DNA of 33,192 nt from Clostridiales bacterium (GTDB lineage: Bacteria; Bacillota; Clostridia; Christensenellales; Aristaeellaceae). Both the position numbers and the translations under genes were made by a program. The stretch is from positions 1-33,192 of the forward strand of contig JAFGGL010000075.1 in the NCBI GenBank assembly GCA_016930575.1, given 5' to 3'. Under the pieces are notes generated by a model. That model did no database searches, was not told the DNA's origin, and worked only from the letters and a program-made list of their open reading frames with translations. Positions 23,236 through 30,503 of the stretch are shown here, one piece after another; position 1 is the first letter of the stretch; the number at the start of each line of letters is the position of its first letter.

Positions 23236-24063
23236 TTACACTTTTACGGCGATGATCCCAAGCGTGAGGGAATCGCCGGCATAGGCTTTCCCGGTCAGGC
23301 CGGAGAGCGCTTCGTTAACGGCAAAGCCGCAGCGTTCCAGCTCCCTGCCGATGCTGTCCGGAGAGAAGAAGGTCTGCCAGAACCTGTAGGTCGTTACCTT
23401 GTCGTCAAGCACGGAGATTACGTCGCACAGGGCGGGGATGTCCGGGTAGGGGATGGGTTTTTCCAGCACCATGTGTGCGTGCGGGCGGTAGAAGCCCGCC
23501 TCGGCGGCGTACCAGTTGGGCGCGTTTTTCGCCGTCCTTTCGGCAAACGCGCGCAGGCTTGGCACGTCGAGCGCAAAATGCCCGCCGGGTTTGAGCGCAG
23601 CGCGGATATTTTTCAGCAGCGCTTTCCTGTCTTCGGGGCTCAGCACGCCGTAGTCCTGGCTGATCATGACGGCCGCGTCGAACTCTTCTTCACCGAACGG
23701 CTCCAGGTAGCTTTGGCGGACGAACCGCGCCCCCGGCGCGTGTTCCCGTGCGTATTCCAGCGAGCGCTCTGAGCGGTCGACGCCGGTCATGTCAAACCCC
23801 GCCCGTGCTAATGTAGCGCAGTACAGCCCCGGCCCGCAGCCCAGGTCTACGACGGCCGCGCCCGCCTTCAGCCCCATGGCCTTGGGCAGATAGCTGCAGA
23901 TCGCGTCCATGGTTTCGGGCCTGTAGCTTGCCAGGTCGGTATCCGGGTTCAGGTGGAAGGGCAGCAGCCGCCCCGAGATGTAGGGGTCGTTCCAGAACTC
24001 CGCGCCCTTTTCATACGGGGCGGGTTTCCTATCGAGTTTCAGCAAATCATTCAGCGTGAACAT
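23236..24063 (-). CDS. Class I SAM-dependent methyltransferase
   Basis: The 275-aa cytosolic protein has motif I AAVVDLGCGPGLYC (73-79), acidic motif II GVDRSERS, a MISQDYGVLSPEDR region and RAALKPGGHFALD. The N-terminal 60 residues (YEKGAEFWNDPYIS, ASYRPETMDAICSYLP) resemble small-molecule methyltransferases of unknown substrate; the C-terminal part holds beta strands (VTTYRFWQTFFSPDSI) of the same group. AAGGAAG precedes the ATG. It is a one-gene unit ended by the terminator at 23192-23231. The upstream leader contains the alternative hairpins at 24123-24163. Confidence 0.85.
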   Translation of the reverse strand: MFTLNDLLKLDRKPAPYEKGAEFWNDPYISGRLLPFHLNPDTDLASYRPETMDAICSYLPKAMGLKAGAAVVDLGCGPGLYCATLARAGFDMTGVDRSERSLEYAREHAPGARFVRQSYLEPFGEEEFDAAVMISQDYGVLSPEDRKALLKNIRAALKPGGHFALDVPSLRAFAERTAKNAPNWYAAEAGFYRPHAHMVLEKPIPYPDIPALCDVISVLDDKVTTYRFWQTFFSPDSIGRELERCGFAVNEALSGLTGKAYAGDSLTLGIIAVKV

Positions 24064-24122
24064 ACAATTTTCTTCCTTTCAATTTCCAATCGTATATGGT
24101 TTCGGCAGCAAATGAAAACAGG

Positions 24123-24163
24123 GATACCGAAAGGTATCTCTTTACACAACAAAGAGATACCTT
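24123..24163 (-). promoter_or_regulatory. Two mutually exclusive hairpins upstream of the methyltransferase gene
   Basis: AAGGTATCTCTTT (24131-24143) and AAAGAGATACCTT (24151-24163) form a perfect 13-bp stem around ACACAAC. The same GGTATC can instead pair with GATACC at 24123-24128 across GAAA. Only one can form at a time. It lies 60-100 bases upstream of the minus-strand start at 24063. It may be an RNA switch or a palindromic protein site. No U-run follows either stem. The rest of the gap up to 24360 has no gene. Confidence 0.5.
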
Positions 24164-24361
24164 CTTGAAAGACTGAACGAACGCAACAAAACCGCGCCTG
24201 CGTACGCCAGGCGGCCGGCCCATTATTCCGGTTCGTTCCTTCTTTCGCTTCCGGCCGGCGCGTTTCGCGCCCTCCGGACGGTATCCCTCCAAACGATATG
24301 GATCTGTTTACTGCCGGACACAGCATAGTGCACAATCAACGGTTTGTCAACCGGCGATATT

Positions 24362-24416
24362 CCAGCGTCGCTATGTTGGCGCTGGCCTTGTGTGAACAAG
24401 ACAACCGGGCTATAAT
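24362..24416 (+). promoter_or_regulatory. Promoter of the alpha/beta hydrolase gene, with adjacent inverted repeat
   Basis: TTGTGT (24388-24393), a 17-bp spacer and a perfect TATAAT (24411-24416). Just upstream, CCAGCG (24362-24367) and CGCTGG (24380-24385) are inverted around 12 bases and end 2 bases before the -35, a position suited to an activator or repressor. Confidence 0.7.
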
Positions 24417-24442
24417 CAACGCATAGGAAAGGGGTTGGAGGC

Positions 24443-25312
24443 ATGGATAACGGCTATTCGACCGTATACAGATCCGAAAAGTGGGAAGCCGCGCTTCTCA
24501 GGGATTACGACGCCGCTTTGAAAAACTGGCCGGTTCCGTTTGAGGAACTGGAAATCAAAACGCCCGCGGCGAAGACGCATATCCTGCTGTGCGGCAATCC
24601 GGACGGGCCGCCGCTGCTGTTTTTCCACGGTACGGGGAACAACTCCCTGATGTGGCGGTACAACGCGGAAGGCCTCGGCGGGAAATTCCGCCTTTATTTC
24701 ATCGACACGCCCAACGATCCTGGGAAAAGCGCGGCCGGGCCGGCCTTCAAGCCGCCGGAGGGCTATACGCAATGGATGCGCGAGCTGCTGGACGCGCTGA
24801 AGCTTGAGAAGGTTTCGCTTGCCGGTCATTCCAAAGGCGGCTGGCTGGCGCTGAACACGGTCATCCGTATGCCGGAGAAGATCGACAAGGTGGCGCTGCT
24901 TGCGCCCGCCGCCGGGCTGATCTCCAGATTGAATCCTGAATTTATCAAGAAATCAATGAAAGTCGGGCTGTTTCCCAACGAGAAAAACGTTACGGAATTC
25001 TTGCAGTATATGAGCGGCGGCGACAGCGCGGTCAACGCCGGTTACGCAAGCTATATGGTCAGGCTGATCAAGGGCACGAAAGCCAGGCCCGTCAGGCACA
25101 GGGCGTTTACCGACAGCGAACTGCGGGCGATCAAAAAGCCGGTTTTGCTGTTGTTCGGGGAACATGAAAGAAGCCTGGATTTTAGGATGGTGATCGCCCG
25201 CGCCGAAGCCAACGTCAAAAACCTGATGTCGGTCACGGTCAGTGGCGTCGGCCACGCCCTGCAGGGGGAGAAGCCGGACGAGGTCAACCAACTGATCATA
25301 GATTTCGTATAA
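24443..25312 (+). CDS. Alpha/beta-fold hydrolase
   Basis: The 289-aa cytosolic hydrolase has the oxyanion region LLFFHGTGNN, the nucleophile elbow AGHSKGGW (Ser130), a strand with LLFGEHERSLD carrying the likely acid, and the catalytic His271 in SGVGHALQGEKPDEV. The cap region between elbow and acid is helical and Lys-rich. Ester or C-C bond substrate cannot be told. GGAGG lies just before the ATG. The gene is convergent with the MFS gene and only 12 bases separate their stops, with no terminator visible between them. Confidence 0.88.
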   Translation: MDNGYSTVYRSEKWEAALLRDYDAALKNWPVPFEELEIKTPAAKTHILLCGNPDGPPLLFFHGTGNNSLMWRYNAEGLGGKFRLYFIDTPNDPGKSAAGPAFKPPEGYTQWMRELLDALKLEKVSLAGHSKGGWLALNTVIRMPEKIDKVALLAPAAGLISRLNPEFIKKSMKVGLFPNEKNVTEFLQYMSGGDSAVNAGYASYMVRLIKGTKARPVRHRAFTDSELRAIKKPVLLLFGEHERSLDFRMVIARAEANVKNLMSVTVSGVGHALQGEKPDEVNQLIIDFV

Positions 25313-25324
25313 CGCTTTGCCTGA

Positions 25325-26539
25325 TCAGGGAACATCCTGCCCCGGCTGCACCAAGCCTTGCCGGTCTGCGCCGCGCCGCCGCAGCGAAGGCACGGCGAAG
25401 GCGAGGGTTGCGGCGGCAAGCAGGCCTGCCGCGAAAAGCCAGGAATAGCGGTAATCCGTGTTGGAACTGATATAGTAGCAAAGCAAGCTCGCTAACAGCG
25501 ACCCGATACGGAACACAAGCGACAGCAGCGACAAAATGCTGGCACGCTGTGCGGCCGGGGCTTCCCGGTTTAACAGCGTCTGTTCCGCAACGCCGTTGCC
25601 GCCCAGAAATATATACCAAAACACATAGATCAGGATGAACGGGACCTGGGTGTTTGCCGCGATTAAAAGCGCCAGGCAAACGCCCATCAGCGCCTTGGAA
25701 AGCAGAAAAACCGCGACGCCGCTTTGCGGCAGCCGGGTCAGCAGATATTCTGAAAGCTTGCTGCCGGCGACCACCCCGGCAAAGCCGATACAGCCGATCA
25801 ACCCGAACACCAACGTGGAGGACGTGAAGGCCTTCACGGCAGGCTGCCAATAGGTTTCGACCGTCACCATGGCAAAGGCCGTGAGGGAGCACAGCACGAA
25901 CAGCATCCGCGCTGTGCGCGAGCCGCGCACGAAGGAAAAGCTCTTTTGCAGGTGTTCCTTCAGACTCGGCGGATGGCCTTTTTGGGTGTTAATGTGCTCG
26001 GATTCGCGCACGGTAAACAGCGTGAGAAAAAGAATAACGATAAAACCGGCGATATTGAAGATGATGTTTCCCGCGTAATCCCCGCTCAAGCCGGCCAGTA
26101 CGCCGCTGAACAGCGCGCCGAGCGCCAGCCCCGTGCTGTCTAAAATGTTCAGTCTGCTGGTAACCCGCACGAGCTTTGCTTTGTCGCCCGCTTCGTCGAT
26201 GGCCAGAGCCTCGATGCTGCCGGAGGCAAATGCGCGGGAGAGGCCGTAAAGCACCATCACACCGGCCAGCACACAGGCGGAGCGGAACGAAAGAAGCAGA
26301 GAAAACCCGGCCAATTGCAGCAGCAAGGAGAGGATAAACGAAAGCTTCCTGCCAAACAGGTCGGCAAACACGCCGCTTGGAAATTCCGCAAGCAGCGTGA
26401 ACAGCGAGGCCGCGCCAACGAACAGTGACACTGTCTGTACGGTCGCGCCGTGCGACGTAAGCAGGAGGATAAAAACCGGCGCAGACGTTCCGAGCATAAA
26501 CGCCTTCAGGAACAGGATGGCCTGCAGAGATCTACGCAT
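25325..26539 (-). CDS. MFS transporter
   Basis: The 404-aa protein has 12 predicted membrane segments in two halves. The MFS signature is seen in the loop after the second segment (GVFADLFGRKLSF), with basic residues in the central loop (RESEHINTQKGHPPSLKEHL). It looks like a drug or metabolite exporter; the substrate is unknown. The ATG overlaps the end of the preceding winged-helix regulator gene by 8 bases, so translation is probably coupled and the regulator likely controls this transporter. The C-terminal tail is short and Arg-rich (PSLRRRGADRQG). Confidence 0.9.
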   Translation of the reverse strand: MRRSLQAILFLKAFMLGTSAPVFILLLTSHGATVQTVSLFVGAASLFTLLAEFPSGVFADLFGRKLSFILSLLLQLAGFSLLLSFRSACVLAGVMVLYGLSRAFASGSIEALAIDEAGDKAKLVRVTSRLNILDSTGLALGALFSGVLAGLSGDYAGNIIFNIAGFIVILFLTLFTVRESEHINTQKGHPPSLKEHLQKSFSFVRGSRTARMLFVLCSLTAFAMVTVETYWQPAVKAFTSSTLVFGLIGCIGFAGVVAGSKLSEYLLTRLPQSGVAVFLLSKALMGVCLALLIAANTQVPFILIYVFWYIFLGGNGVAEQTLLNREAPAAQRASILSLLSLVFRIGSLLASLLCYYISSNTDYRYSWLFAAGLLAAATLAFAVPSLRRRGADRQGLVQPGQDVP

Positions 26540-27089
26540 TCGCTTTCTCGTCCACAGGGTAAACGATCAGCGCATATTCAAACGGAATGCCCTTCGTGCC
26601 AGGCTTTTCGTGCTCGTGGATAAAGGTCATAATCAGTTGTTTCAGCTGAAGAACTTCTTTTTCTTCCATGTGGAGTATCCCCCAGTTCATATCGCACAGC
26701 GCTTCATCCGGCGGCGCCTGGCAGGCCTGCGCATAGTCGGCAAAGCCGGTGAACGTCGTGGATAAGGCGTTTTGCATGATCGCGATCCGCTGCGCGTTTT
26801 CGGCGCTGTTTGGCGTGCGCCCCATGCTAATGGTGCGGGGCGGCAGCCAGTAAAACCGTGCCGTGATGCCGTTGATCTGCTCGGTGTGGTGCAGCTTCAC
26901 CGCGCCCAGCTCAACCAGTTTTCTGATATGGTACTGCACCGACGAGGCGGAGATCCCCATCCGGCGGCTGAGCTCCTTGGGCGTTACCGGTTGATTGATG
27001 ATCTGCATCAGGCGCAGCAGCTCCTGCCGTCGCGGGTTGACATAGATATCCAGTTCCTTTTTCCCGGCCAGAACGATGGGTTTGTCCAT
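26532..27089 (-). CDS. Winged-helix (ArsR-like) transcription regulator
   Basis: The 185-aa protein has an N-terminal winged helix (residues about 18-75) with the recognition pattern VTPKELSRRMGISASSVQYH and the wing VKLHHTEQINGITARFYWL. The C-terminal 110 residues form an effector or dimer region (MQNALSTTFTGFADYAQAC, then EKEVLQLKQLIMTFIHE). There is no metal-binding Cys pair of the classic ArsR type. A strong ribosome site (GAGGAGG) precedes ATG 27089. It is the first gene of a two-gene operon with the MFS transporter and probably represses its own promoter through the inverted repeat at 27108-27145. Confidence 0.85.
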   Translation of the reverse strand: MDKPIVLAGKKELDIYVNPRRQELLRLMQIINQPVTPKELSRRMGISASSVQYHIRKLVELGAVKLHHTEQINGITARFYWLPPRTISMGRTPNSAENAQRIAIMQNALSTTFTGFADYAQACQAPPDEALCDMNWGILHMEEKEVLQLKQLIMTFIHEHEKPGTKGIPFEYALIVYPVDEKANA

Positions 27090-27107
27090 GATATGCGCCT
27101 CCTCTTA

Positions 27108-27148
27108 ACGGTACACATACTATAACATTACATAATATGTACCGTCAA
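27108..27148 (-). promoter_or_regulatory. Promoter with flanking inverted repeat, regulator-MFS operon
   Basis: On the minus strand TTGACG (27148-27143), an 18-bp spacer and TATAGT (27124-27119). ACGGTACATA and TATGTGTACCGT are inverted at the two ends of the promoter (27145 to 27108), a good candidate operator for the encoded regulator. Confidence 0.72.
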
Positions 27149-27167
27149 GAAGAAATTTCACGCAAAG

Positions 27168-27205
27168 AAAAAGGCTTTCCCCGGAATAACCGGGGAAAGC
27201 CTTTT
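27168..27205 (-). terminator. Strong terminator after the MBL-fold gene
   Basis: A perfect 16-bp stem (AAAAGGCTTTCCCCGG and its complement) with a 5-base loop, starting 9 bases after the stop. The minus strand reads into TTTTTCTTT. Confidence 0.92.
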
Positions 27206-27214
27206 CGGCTGCGG

Positions 27215-28096
27215 TCAATGCATGGCCGTCCAGAGCATTTTGTTGTCTGTGTAGTCTATCGTCAGTCTGCCCGTGTCCCTGAGCCAGGACAGGTACGAGC
27301 GGACGGTGCTGCCCACCAGCACGTACTGCGCGGCGTTCATGGTGAGCTGATGGTGGGCGAAGATGCCTTGCAAGATATCCTCAAACATCATCGGCGTGCG
27401 GCAGAGTTCCAGCAGCCTGTCCGCGATCTCCAGAATCTTCAAGCGGTTGACGCGCACCAGATGTTTCACGTCGGCGGAGGCTTCGGCGTGGGCGGGAACG
27501 AACATAGCGGCTTCCATCTGCTCAACCATATCAAGCGTCTTAAGCTGCGCGCCGACGTCGTAGAGGAAGGTCACGCCGTATTTCTGGATCGTCTCCCTGC
27601 TTGCTATGCAATCCGCCAGAAACACCACGTCGTCCGGCGTGCGGAAGCCCACCATGTCGATGAAATGCCCCGGCAGCGGGATGACCTCGATCTCCTTTGG
27701 AAAGGCTTCGTCGCCGATATCCAGCGCGTCGCTGGGCTTTGCCATGAGGAATTTGCCCCGCAACTCGCGGAAGGGATAGCCGCCGTAGATCAGCGACGGC
27801 TCCAGCAGCGGCCTGCGGGTGAGCGCGGCCTCGGCGCCGCAGGCAAACGCCTTGCAGCCCGTTTTGTCCTGCAGATATCGGTTGCCGCCCACGTGGTCGG
27901 CGTTGGAATGCGTGTTGAGGATGCCTTTGAGCCGCCAGCCCTGTTCGTTCAGGATTTTCAGCACGCTGCGTCCCGCGTCCTTATCGCCGCCCGAATCGAT
28001 CAGGTACACGTCGCGTTCGTTTGCGCGCCATACGCCGATCTTGGCCGGGCACTGGAAATACCAGGTGCTTGCTCCGGCCCGGATGAGTTCATACAT
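27215..28096 (-). CDS. Metallo-beta-lactamase-fold hydrolase
   Basis: The 293-aa cytosolic protein has an MBL-fold domain: VYLIDSGGDKDAGR, the metal motif NTHSNADHVGG (His63, Asn65, Asp67, His68), LPGHFIDMVGF, VVFLADCIAS and MFVPAHAEAS. The second His of the canonical HxHxDH is Asn, so one metal site is altered. The C-terminal 80 residues form a winged-helix-like cap (LTMNAAQYVLVGSTVRSYLS). The substrate is unknown. GGAG precedes the ATG by 6 bases. The gene starts 9 bases after the XRE-cupin regulator gene and shares its transcript. Confidence 0.87.
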   Translation of the reverse strand: MYELIRAGASTWYFQCPAKIGVWRANERDVYLIDSGGDKDAGRSVLKILNEQGWRLKGILNTHSNADHVGGNRYLQDKTGCKAFACGAEAALTRRPLLEPSLIYGGYPFRELRGKFLMAKPSDALDIGDEAFPKEIEVIPLPGHFIDMVGFRTPDDVVFLADCIASRETIQKYGVTFLYDVGAQLKTLDMVEQMEAAMFVPAHAEASADVKHLVRVNRLKILEIADRLLELCRTPMMFEDILQGIFAHHQLTMNAAQYVLVGSTVRSYLSWLRDTGRLTIDYTDNKMLWTAMH

Positions 28097-28105
28097 ACTT
28101 CGCTC

Positions 28106-28663
28106 CTACCGGGCCGGATAGAAGATCAGGTTGTACATGCCGCAGCTTTCGCCGTAGGGGTTGTTGTAGGCGTGGGGCAAATCGGCGCGGAAGCGCACGG
28201 CCTGCTGTTTGTGCAGCGTCAGCTTCTTGCCGCCGACGGTCATATCCAGCTTGCCGTGGAGCACCAGCAGGTATTCCTCCGTGCCTTCCATGTGCTTGTC
28301 GGAGCCGTGGCGGCAGCCCGCGTCCAGTTCCAGGTAGAAGATCTCTACGTTACGTATGGGATCGTAGGGGAACATCGAGCAGGCGCGCATCATGCCGTTT
28401 TCTTCCTCGATCAGGTTGTCGAACTCCACGTTCGCCACGGTGTATTCCGGCGCTTCCTCCTTCAAAAGCGAGGTCAGCGGCACCTTCAGCCCCGTGGAGA
28501 TCTTGGACAGCGTCGTGATCGTCGGGGTCGACTGCCCGCGCTCGATCTGCCCGAGCATCGGCTTGCTCACGCCCGTCATCCTGGCCACGTCCTCAAGCGT
28601 CAGGCCTTTCTGCGCGCGGATGGCCTTGAGCCGGTTGCCGATCATTTCGGTTTGAATGGACAT
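28106..28663 (-). CDS. XRE-cupin transcription regulator
   Basis: The 185-aa protein has an N-terminal Cro/CI-type HTH (residues about 10-64: IRAQKGLTLEDVARMTGVSK, PMLGQIERGQSTPTITTLSK) and a C-terminal cupin barrel (about 105-183: GCRHGSDKHMEGTEEYLLVL, GKLDMTVGGKKLTLHKQQAV, DLPHAYNNPY). The His and Glu pattern of the cupin metal site is present, so it may bind a small ligand through a metal. AAGGAGG lies 8 bases before the ATG. It probably controls its own operon with the downstream MBL-fold hydrolase via the repeats at 28680-28714. Confidence 0.9.
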   Translation of the reverse strand: MSIQTEMIGNRLKAIRAQKGLTLEDVARMTGVSKPMLGQIERGQSTPTITTLSKISTGLKVPLTSLLKEEAPEYTVANVEFDNLIEEENGMMRACSMFPYDPIRNVEIFYLELDAGCRHGSDKHMEGTEEYLLVLHGKLDMTVGGKKLTLHKQQAVRFRADLPHAYNNPYGESCGMYNLIFYPAR

Positions 28664-28679
28664 TTGCGTGTCCTCCTTG

Positions 28680-28714
28680 TATGTTATAGCATGTTTCAGG
28701 CACAGTATAACATA
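28680..28714. promoter_or_regulatory. Inverted TATGTTATA repeat upstream of the XRE-cupin gene
   Basis: TATGTTATA (28680-28688) and TATAACATA (28706-28714) are perfect inverted copies with 17 bases between, placed 17-50 bases upstream of the start. A TATACT hexamer overlaps the distal copy. A likely autoregulatory operator. Confidence 0.6.
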
Positions 28715-28788
28715 TTTTCACGGATGTGCAAGGCGGCCGCCGAACGCTGGTTTCCGCACCGCGTTCTACGAGTCGACAAATACGCCGC

Positions 28789-28809
28789 AACCCTTATAAT
28801 ATAAGGGTT
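28789..28809. promoter_or_regulatory. 21-bp palindrome upstream of the microprotein promoter
   Basis: AACCCTTAT and ATAAGGGTT, perfect 9-base arms around AAT, 31 bases upstream of the -35 at 28841. It could be an operator or a short hairpin; function unknown. Confidence 0.5.
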
Positions 28810-28840
28810 TCAAGACCTCTGAAATATTTTTCAAAATCTA

Positions 28841-28869
28841 TTGACAATCAAAAATCTTAAGCGCATAAT
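28841..28869 (+). promoter_or_regulatory. Promoter of the 23-aa microprotein gene
   Basis: A perfect TTGACA (28841-28846), a 17-bp spacer and CATAAT (28864-28869, 5 of 6). The surrounding sequence is AT-rich. The predicted leader is about 26 bases and includes AGGAGGGG. Confidence 0.88.
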
Positions 28870-28901
28870 GCAATTAATTCCAGGGAGAGGAGGGGATTAT
28901 A

Positions 28902-28973
28902 ATGCCCGCACCTGTAAAGAAACCGGAAGTCAAAAAGCCCGCGCCGAAGGCCGCGCCCAAGAAAGCCAAGTAA
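28902..28973 (+). CDS. 23-aa Lys/Pro/Ala-rich microprotein
   Basis: A complete miniature gene: consensus promoter, AGGAGGGG six bases before the ATG, a 23-codon frame and a textbook terminator 17 bases after the stop. The peptide begins MPAPVKKPEVKK and contains 8 Lys, 6 Pro, 5 Ala, 2 Val and 1 Glu, with no aromatic, Cys or hydrophobic core, so it must be disordered and strongly basic. This composition resembles histone H1-type tails and the Lys/Pro/Ala tails of some bacterial DNA- or ribosome-binding proteins. It is too short for ordinary annotation. A nucleic-acid-binding role is a guess. It is divergent from the XRE-cupin operon. Confidence 0.78.
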   Translation: MPAPVKKPEVKKPAPKAAPKKAK

Positions 28974-28990
28974 TCAAATTGATCATTCCA

Positions 28991-29017
28991 AAGAAGCCGT
29001 CACGCGGCTTCTTTTTT
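28991..29017 (+). terminator. Rho-independent terminator of the microprotein gene
   Basis: AAGAAGCCG pairs with CGGCTTCTT around TCACG and runs into six Ts (29012-29017). Confidence 0.93.
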
Positions 29018-29230
29018 GATGTTCGGGTCATGTTTGCAATAGTATCGCAAACTCCCCGCCCGACCGGCAAAGCCGGTCGATACGAATGCAAGCGGAGAGC
29101 TGCGGCCCTCCGATACCTCCTGTGGATCGGGTTTACGCTTCGCTTATCAGAATACGGCGGCGGATGCAGGATTTTACAGCCCGCCGGATAAACAAAGCAT
29201 ATGCGCGTATGCGCGGCACGGAGGGCAAGC

Positions 29231-30415
29231 ATGAGCGACAGCGCGAAAAAGGGCCTGCGCAACATCATCTTTTTGGGGATGGTGAGCTTTTTTGCGGATA
29301 TTTCCAGTGAAATGGCGTACCCCATCATCCCGCTGTACCTGGTATCGGCGTTCGGCGCCACGCCATTTCTGGTAGGCGTGATTGAAGGCATCGCCGAGAG
29401 CATCGCAAGCCTGCTTCGGGTGTTCAGCGGCTACATCAGCGACAAATACAACCGTAAAAAGCCCCTTGCGTTCTTCGGGTACTTCACGGGGCTTTTATAC
29501 AAGCTGATGCTGATCTTCGCGGGTTCGTGGAGCGGCGTTCTCGGCGCGCGCATTATTGACCGCTTCGGCAAGGGCATCCGCACCGCGCCGCGCGACGTGA
29601 TGGTATCCGACAACGCGGAAGCTTCGCAAATGGGCCGCGCGTTCGGCATCCACAAAGCGCTGGACATGACGGGCTCGGCCATCGGTATCCTGCTTGCTTT
29701 CCTGTTGGTACGCGGCGTCGGCGCGGGAAGCTACAAGGTGGTGTTCGCCTGGTCGATGATCCCCGTGGCGCTTTCGCTTGCGATGTTTGCGTTCATCCGC
29801 GACCGGGGCCGCAAACGGCCGGTGATGAAGCGCGAGCATTTCTGGAAGAATATCAAACAGCTCGACGGCAGCCTGAAGCTGTATCTGGCCATCGCGTTTA
29901 CCTTCACGCTGGGGAATTCGTCCAACGCCTTTTTGCTGCTGCGGGCAAACGCCGTAGGGTTTCTAAACACCGAAGTGATACTGCTTTATTTCATCTATAA
30001 CCTCGTCAGCGCCGCACTGGCGATCCCCTTCGGCAAGCGCTCCGACGCCGTGGGGCGCAAGCGCTTGCTGGTCGCTGGGTACACGGTTTTTTCGCTGGTA
30101 TATCTGGGGTTCGCGTTCGCGTCGTCCAAGGCGCTGATTATCGTGTCGTTCGTGCTTTACGGCTTTTACACATCGCTGATCGCCGGGGTGGAGCGTGCCT
30201 TCATCGCCGAGATCACCCCGCCCGCCGTCAAGGGCACGATGCTTGGATTGCATTCCACGCTGGTGGGCGTCGCGCTGCTTCCGGCAAGCCTGCTGGCGGG
30301 CATGCTGTGGAACGCAATTGGCGCATGGGCGCCGTTTACCTTCGGCGCGCTGATGTCCGCCGCCGCGGCTATTCTGCTGGGCGTTTTCTTCCGCAATAAG
30401 CCCAAAACCGCCTAA
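29231..30415 (+). CDS. MFS transporter
   Basis: The 394-aa polytopic protein has 12 predicted membrane segments. It opens with IFLGMVSFFADISSEMAYPI, typical of a clostridial MFS subgroup, and has the MFS loop signature SGYISDKYNRKKPL after segment two and IDRFGKGIRTAPRD between segments four and five. Substrate unknown. ATG 29231 is used (GGAGG 6 bases upstream) rather than ATG 29201, which has no site. The 213-bp gap before it contains two hairpins (GTTTGC/GCAAAC at 29032-29052 and CGACCGGC/GCCGGTCG at 29061-29079), maybe leader structures. Confidence 0.9.
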   Translation: MSDSAKKGLRNIIFLGMVSFFADISSEMAYPIIPLYLVSAFGATPFLVGVIEGIAESIASLLRVFSGYISDKYNRKKPLAFFGYFTGLLYKLMLIFAGSWSGVLGARIIDRFGKGIRTAPRDVMVSDNAEASQMGRAFGIHKALDMTGSAIGILLAFLLVRGVGAGSYKVVFAWSMIPVALSLAMFAFIRDRGRKRPVMKREHFWKNIKQLDGSLKLYLAIAFTFTLGNSSNAFLLLRANAVGFLNTEVILLYFIYNLVSAALAIPFGKRSDAVGRKRLLVAGYTVFSLVYLGFAFASSKALIIVSFVLYGFYTSLIAGVERAFIAEITPPAVKGTMLGLHSTLVGVALLPASLLAGMLWNAIGAWAPFTFGALMSAAAAILLGVFFRNKPKTA

Positions 30416-30436
30416 GACCTCCGCGTGTCTTTTCCG

Positions 30437-30465
30437 TTGCGCTCCATTACTTCTTGCGATATACT
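30437..30465 (+). promoter_or_regulatory. Putative promoter of the restriction-modification gene
   Basis: TTGCGC (30437-30442), a 17-bp spacer and TATACT (30460-30465). The start codon lies 38 bases after the -10. Confidence 0.6.
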
Positions 30466-30503
30466 TTTGATAGCGTGTGAATAAAGATCGGGGGCATACT
30501 GAC

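Noticed and set aside
29201-29230. ATG 29201 as the start of the second MFS transporter
   Set aside because: No ribosome site; ATG 29231 has GGAGG at the right spacing and fits the family N-terminus.
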